From assembly GCA_032358165.1 (NCBI GenBank), contig JAALGY010000033.1, forward strand, positions 2,480,001 to 2,544,000: a stretch of 64,000 bases of DNA, in the 5' to 3' direction. The notes beneath the pieces are model-generated. The model was given only the letters and a program-made list of their open reading frames with translations, did not search any database and was not told where the DNA came from. Positions 46,831-55,790 of the stretch are shown one piece after another. The position numbers and the translations under genes are program-made. This DNA comes from Diplosphaera chodatii. Its lineage: Eukaryota; Chlorophyta; Trebouxiophyceae; Prasiolales; Stichococcaceae. Every line of letters starts with the position of its first letter. Position 1 is the stretch's first letter.

Positions 46831-47190
46831 AGGATGGAATGCCAATATTACAAAGGATCGATGGTCGCTTCAAAGGGATCTGTATTCCCTTTCGAAAGGA
46901 TCGATGGCCGTTTCTGAAGGATCAGTGGTCTTTGCAGAAGGATCGACGCCAACCAACAAAGGATCCGTGGCCCTTTTCTAAAGGAGCCATGTCACTTGAC
47001 AAAGGATCGCCATCAAAATTCTGAGTTTGCTTAGAAAGGATCACGGTGTCATGCACCGACAGAGGATCCATACAACACAAGGATAGCGGGGTGGTCACTG
47101 GTCGGCGGCTTGTCAGAGCGCCCGTGATCCTTTGTTAGAGCGCGACACGCCGCGATCCTTTGTTGGCTCCGAATCGATAGATCGCTCATG
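46831..47190. repeat. Mixed-orientation transition zone
   Basis: Degenerate modules in both directions: CAAAGGATCG words appear next to GATCCTTTGTT words (last clear ones near 47127-47164). Orientation changes from left-arm to right-arm type are gradual here, which suggests decay or repeated inversion rather than a single clean turning point. Confidence 0.65.
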
Positions 47191-47510
47191 CGGCTGGCGC
47201 CTCGGGCTGGCGCCGGTTATAGTACGGTTAAACGACCAGAGGCCCGTCGACTATATAACGCACTTTTAATTGCGTTTCAATCGGGCCTCGGTCCACCGGG
47301 ACCACGCGGCGGGTCTCCGGTTCGATCCCCGGTCACGTCGTGAACTTTTCCGACTGAGGCCCGGTCCCCGGGCCCCGATGGCCCGGCAAGTCGCGCGTTC
47401 GATCCCCGCCGCTCGATCCCCGCCCGTTCGCGCTCGCGAATCGCCGAACGAACGGGCCGCTCGTTACTCGCGTGCGTGGTCAACGCGACCAAGGGCCCCC
47501 GCGGCGGCCC
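47191..47510. other. GC-rich core of the array with T-arm-like motifs
   Basis: A 320-base segment without the array modules and clearly richer in G and C. It holds an inverted pair of GGCTGGCGCC-like words near 47198-47221, a CTATATAA at about 47250, and two copies of GTTCGATCCCC 78 bases apart (47320 and 47398). These equal the conserved T-arm/B-box core of tRNA genes. No complete cloverleaf could be folded by eye in either case, so no tRNA is called. Confidence 0.55.
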
Positions 47511-47945
47511 AAAAGAGAAAACACAGGCACCCAACCAAGAGAAAACAGAGGCACCCAAGAGAAAATAGAGACATGGTCAACCCTCGAGAGGAGGCTCTGA
47601 CCCCCAAGAGAAAACAGAAGTTCCCAGTCAATCTCTGCCGAGAAAGCAGAGCTGTCGTGTGGCCAACGACAGAGAGGGCCGCCGCGGCGGCCCAAAAGAG
47701 AAAACAGAGGCACCCAACAAAGAGAAAACAGAGGCACCCAAGAGAAAACAGAGACATGGTCAGAGTACCACAAGGGTCCCCCAAAGAGGAAAACAGACGC
47801 GCACCCAGCCGAGAGAAAACAGAAAGGGAAAACGACATGGTGGTCAATGTCAAAGGGGACCCCACAGAGAAAACAGAAAGACGAAAAACAGAAAGAGGCC
47901 CGAAAGAGAAAACAGAGACATCCAAGAAAAAACAGAAAGGAAGCT
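47511..47945. repeat. Purine-rich tandem repeat, core AGAGAAAACAGA
   Basis: The word AGAGAAAACAGAGGCACCC and variants recur about 15-20 times with spacing of roughly 20-45 bases. Variants include AGAGAAAACAGAGACATGGTC. One strand is almost pure purine over long runs. Translated, + frames give Lys/Arg/Gln-rich and - frames Phe/Leu/Cys-rich low-complexity strings; these are by-products of the repeat. Confidence 0.8.
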
Positions 47946-48199
47946 CAGGTTGTTGTGCCTTCAAAGGATCACCGACACTTCGAAAAGTTCATTGGCGCTC
48001 TAACAAAGAACCACCGTTAGCCATACTACAAAAGGATCTCGGTCTGATCACCAGTGACTATCAAAGGATCCCTTGTGTCGCTGATCTTTGAAAGTTGGCG
48101 AGCCTTTAAAAGAATCGCGCATCACTGACAAAGGATCGTGGCCTCACTACAATAGGATCAAATAAAGTGACAAAAGGATAACGGATTCGTTGAAAACAC

Positions 48200-48540
48200 T
48201 CGGTTACAAAAGGATCGAGGTCGCTACAAAAGGATCGGCCTCACTACAAAAGGATCATGGTCGCTACAAAAGGATCACAGAGGCTACAAAAGGATCGCAG
48301 TGGCTACAAAAGGAACACCAGTGACTTCAAAAGGATCCTGGTCGCTACAAAAGGATCACAACGACTACAAAAGGATCGCAATGACTACAAAAGAATCCCA
48401 GTGACTACAAAAGGATCGGCCTCACTACAAAAGGATCACAATCACTCTAAAAGGATCCGGTTACCACAAAAGGACCATATAGACACTGCCAAAGGATCAT
48501 GGTCGCCACAAAAGGATTACAGAAACCTCTAAAAAAATGA
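48200..48540 (+). repeat. 20-bp tandem repeat CTACAAAAGGATC(N7)
   Basis: A cleaner tandem array with a period of about 20 bases: CTACAAAAGGATC followed by seven variable bases (for example GAGGTCG, GCAGTGG). About 15 copies, decaying toward 48540. It shares AAAAGGATC with the long-arm modules, so it may be the ancestral or a derived unit. Confidence 0.8.
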
Positions 48541-50210
48541 CACCTGCACACCTCTAACAAAGGATCCTTTTGAAGGGTGCCACACCAACAAAGGATCGGG
48601 GTGTCATGTTTTAAAGGACCAATGTCCTTGACAAAGGATCCACTGACAACGGATCCTTTGTCGTCAAATGTACTAACAAAGGATCACAGTGTATGTATGA
48701 TCGATGGACACTTTAGAAGGACCACGGATCCTTTGTTGGTGCGCCATCGATCCTTTGGAAGTGGACCAACAAAGGATCGCGGTGTAGCACTTACAAAGGA
48801 TCAAGGCTTCGTACCAACAAAGGATCGGCGTGTTTCCCAAAAAAGAAAGACAGTGGCCACCAAGACCCTTTTAAAGTGGACCACCAACCCTTTGTCGGAG
48901 CGCACATGATCCTTTTGAAGTGTGCTAGTAACAAAGGATATGGGTGTCATGTACCAACAAATGATCCTTTTGAAGTGGACCAACGATCCTTGGTAGGAAA
49001 ACGCCAATGATCCTTTTGGAGTGTGCCACCAACAAAGGATCGCGGTGTCCTCATATACTGACCAAGGATCCTTTCAAGTGGATCAGTGATCCTTTTGAAG
49101 AGCGCTCAAGGATCCTTTGGGAGTGTGTCACCAACAAAGGATCGGGGTGTCATACCTCTGACAAAGGATCCTTTTGAGGTAACCAGTGATCCTTTTGAAG
49201 AACGCCCATAGTGGGGCACCAACAAAGGACCATCGGTGTCATATACTGCTGCTCTAATAAACGGTCCTTTTGAAGTGTGCCACCAACAAAGGATCACAGT
49301 GTCATATACTGGACAAGGATCCTTTTGAAGTGTGCCACCAACAACGGACCACGGTGTCATATACTGGACAAGGATCCTTTTGAGGTGTCACACTAACAAA
49401 GGATCACGGTGTCAAATACTGACCAAGGACTCTTTTGAAGTGTGACACTAACAAAGGATCGGGGCGCCATACGCCGACACAGGATCCTTTTGAAGAGCGC
49501 CCATTGATCCTTTTGAATTGTGTCACTAACAAAGGACCATCGGTGTCATATAGTGCTGACAAAGGATCCTTTTGTAGTGGACCAACGATCCTTTTGAAGG
49601 TGTCACACCAATAAAGGATCACGGAGTCATACCGCTGACAAAGGATCCTTTTGAAGGGTGCACACCAACAAAGGATCGTCGGTGTCATATACCGACAAAG
49701 GATCCTTTTGGAGTGGGTCACCAACAAAGGATCACGGTGTCATATACTGCTGACAAAGGATCCTTTTGGAGTGGGGCCAGTGATGTGAAGTAGACCAAGG
49801 ATCCTGGTGGAGTGTGCCACCAACAAAGGATCGCGGTGTCTATACTATCAAAGGATTCTTTTGAAGTGGACCAACGATCCTTTGAAGTGTGTCACCAACA
49901 AAGGACCATCGGTGTCATACACTGACAACCAAGGTTCGCGACGTGTCACACTCTAACAACGGATCCTTTTGAAGTGCACCAGTAATCCTATCAAAGTGTC
50001 ATACCAACAAAGGATCAAACAAAGGATCCTTTTGAAGTGGACCAGTGATCCTTTTGAAGAGCGCCCATTGATCCTTTTGAAGTGGGGCACTAACAAAGGA
50101 TCATCGGTGTCATATGCTAACAAAGGATCCTTTTGAAGAGAACCAGAGGATCCTTTTTGGAGTGTGCCACCAACAAAGGATCTCGGTGTCATATACTGCT
50201 GACAAAGGAT
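48541..50210 (-). repeat. Right arm of the inverted array
   Basis: Same modules as the left arm but reverse-complemented: GATCCTTTTGAAGTGTG, CACCAACAAAGGATC, CGGTGTCATATACTG, TTTTGAAGAGCGCCCATTG. The arm is shorter (about 1.7 kb against 2.4 kb), and its outermost words before 50210 mirror those at the left end. Confidence 0.85.
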
Positions 50211-50517
50211 ACCACGGCACCGCGCAAGCAGCGACTCAATGACTCATTTGTACTTTCTACTATGGCTTGCCGATCGGCTGACATGTATGTACGACCGTGG
50301 GGCACAGCCGCCGATGTGGGCTGCATGCCAAATGCTGAGGTGGCCTGATCCGCGGCCGGTTGCTCGCACAGATGGCCTTCCACGCTTTCCTTCACTTTCG
50401 CTTTCAGCAATAGACTGCCGTTGCTCTCATCGAGCGCGTCGCTTGCGATCTTGCAGCTGCACATCGTTCATGCATATAGCGCTCTGGCAGTCAAGGTCCC
50501 TGCAACACGCGATCAGC
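50211..50517. other. Gap between array and FKBP gene
   Basis: 307 bases that must contain the FKBP promoter and leader. It includes CAGCGACT at 50229-50236, also found left of the array at 44389-44396. No other feature recognised. Confidence 0.45.
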
Positions 50518-51802
50518 ATGCAAACGAGTGCAGGCTCTGCCGCAGACACAACTACCTCATGCCACAGTAGTCTTAGAAGCTGCCCTCCGCAGCATGCAGC
50601 ATTCAGATCACACCGACGCACAGGCAGCGCTGTGCGCCACTGGCCCAGATCCACAGCCGGCAGACATGCCTCACTGTACCAAGGGGCTCTTAGCATCCCA
50701 CATGGGAACACACGGAGACGAAACAGCATGACGTATAGCATGTTGGACGACCAGGCAGGTGGAAATCCAGGTTCGACATCATGCATGGCTGCAAAGCGGC
50801 AGTACAGGAAGACATGTTGACTACCACCGAGCTCATGACCACAACCTGCACCAGGTGCGCAGGCAGATGACGTGAGGGTGGCACTGGAGGGCGACCTGGT
50901 GTACGTGCACTTCGAATGCAGAGATGAGAATGGCGAGGTGCGGTATTGCTGATGGTGCCATGTCAGCCAGCCCGTCGGTATCACATTGTGCAACCCTGCC
51001 CGATGCGCCTTGGCCTGTTGCCGCAGCTTGTTGAGAGCACACGTGAGGATGGGGAGGGCGAACCCCTCACATTTGAAGTGGGCGCCGGCGACATCTTTGC
51101 CAATGAGATGATCAAGGCAAGGCCGCCAGTGTAGCACAACTGCAGCATTCTGCCACAGCCAGTGCATGTGTTCCCACCTTTGCACGGATGTTTGCATGAA
51201 CCTGGCTAGTCAAGCAGCTTAATGGTGTAAACTATGCAGGCAATGGATGCTGCAGTGAGGGGGCTGGCAATTGGTGACAAAGCCAGGGTGGAGGTGGGCT
51301 TCGGATGATATTTACACCACACAGCAGCTCGCCATTGAACGTTGGCAACTTGCAGATGATCGCACATAAAAGCGAGGTCAATATGTCGGCATCATGAAAC
51401 AGGCAGAGGGCAACGAGTGGAAACGGGATCTGCTGTTCGAAGTGCCGCGAGAACACCCTGAGATGCAGCGGCTGGACGGCCGCTACAAAAAGTGTGCAAT
51501 CCTTGTGGCAAACCCTGTTGTGCATCATGTTTTTAAAAGTTCGGTTGCGCAAGGATTGAGCGGATGTGCAGAGGCATCATGCAGGGAGGTCACTACAGTA
51601 TATGTGCCAATGTGAGGCGGATTCTGATTACTGCAGTGTGGGCGGCCTGGCGCCAAACCTGGTGGTGGAGCTGGCCAACGGCAGCCGTGCAGTGGTGCTG
51701 GATGTCAGCGAGCAGAGCGTCAAGCTGGATGCAAACTCCATGCTGGCGGGCAAGAAGCTTGTGTTCGAGATCGAGCTGGTGGGCATCGAGGCCTCCAGCT
51801 GA
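50518..51802 (+). CDS. SlyD-like FKBP-type peptidyl-prolyl isomerase, organelle-targeted
   Basis: Protein-folding enzyme of the FKBP superfamily with SlyD-like ending. Six exons, phase-consistent: 50518-50758, 50855-50937, 51027-51116, 51240-51293, 51403-51491, 51637-51802; 240 residues. Exon 1 is rich in Ser, Arg, His and Thr and poor in acids ('HAAFRSHRRTGSAVRHWPRS'), a likely transit peptide. The FKBP core follows: 'LEGDLVYVHFECRDENGE', 'EPLTFEVGAGDIFANEMIK', 'AMDAAVRGLAIGDKARVE'. The ending 'VSEQSVKLDANSMLAGKKLV' and 'FEIELVGIEAS' is the SlyD-type 'DxNxPLAGkxLxFxv' motif. Some catalytic aromatic positions of classical FKBPs are replaced, so isomerase activity is uncertain. The intron after 51116 starts GC; a GT donor would break family alignment. 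Confidence 0.85.
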
Positions 51803-52180
51803 GGCCTTCAGCCTACTGCTGCGGGGTGGCTGTCCGCAGCCGCATACTGTATAGCTTAGTTAGAGTTCCTGAGTAGTGGGGCCAACCGCTGGTTGGATGG
51901 CCTTCAGACCTCAGGAAACTGCACGGCTAGCAATGGGGCTCGTACCTACCACTGCGAGCACTGCCTCGCAAGCAATGCATTGTAGTACCAGTACCACCAA
52001 TATCCATTTTGGTGTCACAGCATTCACACCTTCACCTGTATTCTGTACAGCAACTACAAGCATGCGTAGAAAACTACAGAATCACTGAGAAAGGCCCTGA
52101 TAGGCTCCAACCGTGCCACAGACAACCTGCAACTTTGACACCTGATGTCCTGGACCGCCAGCATTGGCGGGCGCCAGCAG
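51803..52180. other. Convergent 3' gap
   Basis: About 380 bases between stops of the FKBP (+) and RPAP2 (-) genes; presumably two 3' untranslated regions. Confidence 0.5.
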
Positions 52181-55100
52181 TCAGATGTCTTCGGGCACCA
52201 GCACATCTAGCAGGCTGCAGAAGTGCTCTTCGCCCAGGCCACGCGCCGCCAGCGCAGCAGATAGCGCCGTCACACCCTCGCGCGACTCGAGTGCCGGCTG
52301 CAGCACTGGTGACTGCTGCAGCGACAGCGCCTTTAGGCATGTCAGTGCAGCGACTTCCCACACCGCCGCCTGCAGCCAGAGATCAAGCAGCTGTCGGCAG
52401 CTGGACATCGATGGGCGCTGCATGTCAAGTGCAGCTGTGCCAGGGGCTGGAGCGCAGTGACATGTTTGGCGAGCCAACCAGCAACATGCGCGATGATGCA
52501 ACGAAGACTGACACCAATGCTCCCACCTGCAGGCTGGCGATCGGCTGGCTGAAGTCGAGGGTGGTCGCCAGGTCACGCAGCGGTGCCTCCAGCACGCCAC
52601 GAGGCAGCTGCCCCAAGCCAGGCACCGCGCGGCACACCTGTCCGAAGACACATGCGATACGTGCACTGTGACCCCTCTGACCATCGAGACAGATGTACTG
52701 TGCAGTGTCTGCTTCTCTGCACAGATGTGCCGGGCATTCCGCAGCATGCCAACTCACCGCTGGCAGCGCCCCCGCCACATGGCGAGTGAACACGGCGCAC
52801 CGCTGCGTGGCCTCCATGTCCATCGGCTGCCGCTCCAGTGCCTCCCCCTGCTCCAACACACGATTTGGCTTCCTTCCAAGTCGCCAGGGCGGCATGGCCG
52901 GCTACAAGCAGCAGGTGTCAGGCACAAAGAGCCCAGCTGCTCGCCCACTTTGCCGCTCTGCTGTGGCCTGATATGGAGGAGAGCAGGAACATGCCTGGAC
53001 GAAGTCGAGCGCGGCGCGCGTGACCCAGCCGTCCAGCGCAGTGAACAGCTGCCCGAAGTTGGACAGGCGGGAGAAGGGCCGCGGCATGCTGCCAGGCACA
53101 TCCGCCTCATCATCGCTAGCCTCTGCATGTGTATCAACACATCTGAGATGCCGGACAAGGCTGCAACATTGCCAGCGACAGCGTGTCTGCCACCGTGAGA
53201 AAGGGACTGCCTTGTCTGCAGTAGGTCTTGTATGCTGCGACCAGAAGAGCTTCAAAAGTGCGGACCCATGTCCAGCGCGCTGGCCATGTTGATGCTGTCG
53301 AAGGTACTCTGCTCGCTGTCCTCCGACTCTGCATCCGAGCCCTTGGCCCCTTCATGGTCGTCATCCTCGTCGCCGCTCGCGCTGCTGAGGTCCGCGATGT
53401 CTGCCTCCAGGCGTGCATTGATGTCCGCCATATTGGCCTCCAGCCGCTGCGCAGCAGCCGCCACGGCCTGCTCCGCAGCCGCATCGGCCGCCGCAGAGTC
53501 CACGCCGCCTGCGCCGTCATGTCCCGGCTGACCGTCCGGCACACTGTCATCACCGCCGCCGGCAGCGCTGCCACCGGCTCTGCGTTTCGCTGCAAAGCGT
53601 GACGGCCTGCGCGCATTGCCATGGGGCATGCCCCGCTCGGCGGCACCACTGCCTGAGCCGCCTGCCGCCCGTTCAGCCACGCCGCTCACCGGCCGGTCCA
53701 CAACCTCGCCAATGATGGGCCGAGCACCATCGCTGGGTGCTGCCTGCTGCGCTGCTTCGCTGCGAACCTGGCACTGCTGCGTGGCCTCGTGCTCCGGGCC
53801 GCTGCCAGACTGCTCAGCGCCGCTGCCGCATGGCGCTTGCACAGCGCCGGGAACCTCGGCGGCCTCCTTCACCTGCAGGCATGCTTTAACGTCGTGCCTT
53901 GCAGGGTGCACACAGTGCGTTGTGCATGATGACCAGATGCGCTTCAGTAGATTACACAGTGCATCGCAGCATCCGCTTGTTGACTTCACGACCATGCAAT
54001 ACCTGCAGCCGGCCGAAGCCAAGGGTGCCGGGCTCGGCATCAGGGGCCGGATCCATGTCCAGCACCAGCACTGGCTGCTGCAGGGCGGGCGCTGAACCGC
54101 CCGCTGCTGCTGAAGTGTTCTGCACAGCATGGTTGCCACGCATGTATGCCAATAGAGCCTCCTGCCTTGTCACTGCTACAATGCACAGATGGCACTCAAT
54201 GTCCGTGTACTTCAGCACGCTGCAGAGTACATGCTACTCCGCACTCACCTCTTCACCGCCCCCCTGCACGTCGTCTGCAAACGTCACGCGAGGCCTCCTG
54301 CTGCCATGCGGCTCAACATCTGGCTGTGCTGCACTCAGGTCTGCTGTGGCCAACATATCCTGGGCTGTGACCTCCTCGATTGCAGTGGTCTGCATTGGTG
54401 CTGGCGGTGAGACTGGCTGTGGCCGCCGCTCCTGTGGTCGAGGAGGAGACAGCACCTCCTTGTCATGTCGTTGCTCTGCCATGCGGCAGAGCATGTTGGC
54501 CGTGTTTGGCACCTTTAGGGATCATGCAACCCCAGCGCAATCATCTACATGCATGCTGCACAGCGGTAAGACATCCTGCCTGGACTGTGGCCGACATCAC
54601 GGTGACGCCGCCGACGCCACGCGCCCCAGCTTCCTCCCGCTGCGGCTGCCTGCGCGCGGACGCTCTGCTGCTGGGCCGCCCCCTGCTGGCAGACGGCTGC
54701 TGTGGCTCCTCCTCGCGGGGAGGCGTCTGCGGCTGCGGCGGCGGCCCGAGGAACCCGGCCCGCAGCGCACTCTGGGCTGGCGGGTGGTCGTTCGCAAAGC
54801 GCCGACGGGCTGCCTCGGCTGTGCCCAGCCCGCGGACCAGCTCTGCCACCACCCTTTCGCAGGCGGTGCTGCATGATAAACGTGTGACAACAGCTTAGCA
54901 CCTGATCATGAGCACATGCCAGATGACACCGCATGCCTGGTCATGATGGGTCCAGCAGCCTCGTCCAGCTACCTGCAGTAGGTGGACTGGTAGAGCTTGC
55001 GGCGCATCTTGCCACCGGCGGCGCATGCCAGCTGCTGCATGCACATCGGGTTGCCGCAATATCCCGTCAGCGCCCGCTCCTCCACAACCTGGTGTCGGCA

Positions 55101-55319
55101 CTTGAACGTGACCTGTCCTGCCTCAAGCATTTGCACAGATGCAACAACCACGGCCTTTGACACTCGACGACACCGGCGGAGCGGCGCCACCACCTGCTCA
55201 AATTCCTCGCCGCTGAGGGGCCGACATGTCCGTAGCACATCTTGCAGCACACGAGGCTCAGGCTCCAGCAGCTGCTCGAGGGCTTTGAACGCCGCCCGCT
55301 GGCGGGCGTCCTCCCCCAT
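52181..55319 (-). CDS. RPAP2: RPAP2/Rtr1-type RNA polymerase II CTD phosphatase
   Basis: RPAP2/Rtr1 proteins dephosphorylate Ser5 of the Pol II C-terminal repeat and help import Pol II. Exon 1 55319-54973 begins 'MGEDARQRAAFKALEQLLEP' and holds 'FKCRHQVVEERALTGYCGNP', with C-x4-C. Exon 2 starts at 54868 and completes 'STYC|STACERVVAELV'; thus the Rtr1 zinc site CGNPMC ... YCSTAC (C-x4-C, C-x3-C) is split by an intron after the third Cys. Later parts: Pro/Arg-rich linker, a 'RRPRVTFADDVQGGGEE' patch (about 54300), an acidic 'ASGDEDDDHEGAKGSDAESE' region (about 53370-53310), and helical C-terminal exons ('RLSNFGQLFTALDGWVTRAA', 'EEHFCSLLDVLVPEDI'). Exon borders beyond exon 2 are approximate. 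The zinc site and its context make the family call firm. Confidence 0.85.
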
Positions 55320-55790
55320 GCTGTTGCCGCGGCGGGAGCGGCTTCGCCAAGTAAGGACTCAGAGCAATTGCTGCTCTGCCCTGCGGCTGACTATCAACTG
55401 TGTATCACTGCAAAGGCGTCGGTCGATGTTGCATGATGGCAATGAACATGTTTGCACTCGGTCTATATGGCACAGTGGCAGCTTCAACGCATCTGAATCT
55501 GTGGGGTACCTATATCCTTTTGAAATGTTCATGAGCACCCTTATCACCCAAACACCACTGCTGACGAGGACGCATCGACAACATCTTCAGTGGGCTGGTT
55601 GCACGTTCTTGAGGTCCTTCATCATCAAGTAGTGTCTGTGTAATCTGCTGTGCAACAGCGCTTGCTTGCTGCCACCCAAGGCACGCCGCCCCGTTGACGT
55701 TAACAAACTGAAGGTGCAGCACAATCACAGCGGACGCAGCAGCAAAGTAGCTTTGCAAGAGCTTGACTGCCAAGCGCACAGAGCTGTGTC
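55320..55790. promoter_or_regulatory. Divergent promoter region (RPAP2 / acyl-CoA oxidase)
   Basis: 471 bases between divergent start codons. No TATA-like or repeated element stands out; composition is more AT-rich than in the exons. Confidence 0.4.

Larger units (their letters stand above)
44426..50210. repeat. Giant inverted array of short GATC-phased modules (foldback-like element)
   Basis: A 5.8-kb block unlike the rest of the window in base composition and structure. The left part repeats modules such as GATCCTTTGTTGGTGACACA, CTTCAAAAGGATC, GATCACTGGTCCACTTC and CAGTGTATGACACCGAT. The right part repeats the reverse complements (for example GATCCTTTTGAAGTGTG, CACCAACAAAGGATC, CGGTGTCATATACTG). 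A non-module centre lies between them. Read inward from each end the words occur in similar order, so the whole is an imperfect palindrome whose arms are themselves tandem repeats. Drosophila FB and other foldback elements have this plan, but no transposase is visible. Unit length is not a multiple of three and both strands give only low-complexity frames, so coding is unlikely. Limits are where module words stop; the exact termini are not defined. Confidence 0.9.

Noticed and set aside
47300..47420. tRNA gene(s) in the array core
   Set aside because: T-arm-like words present but no matching acceptor, D or anticodon stem could be folded.
47270..48091. A 273-codon open frame rich in Lys, Arg and Glu over the array centre
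   Set aside because: Produced by AGAGAAAACAGA repeats lacking stop codons in one frame; no domain, no conservation expected.
44426..50210. CRISPR array
   Set aside because: Units vary in length and sequence, spacers are not unique between exact repeats, there are no cas genes, and the genome is eukaryotic.
50427..51197. A 256-codon frame on the - strand
   Set aside because: It runs antisense through exons and introns of the well-supported FKBP gene and has no recognisable domain.
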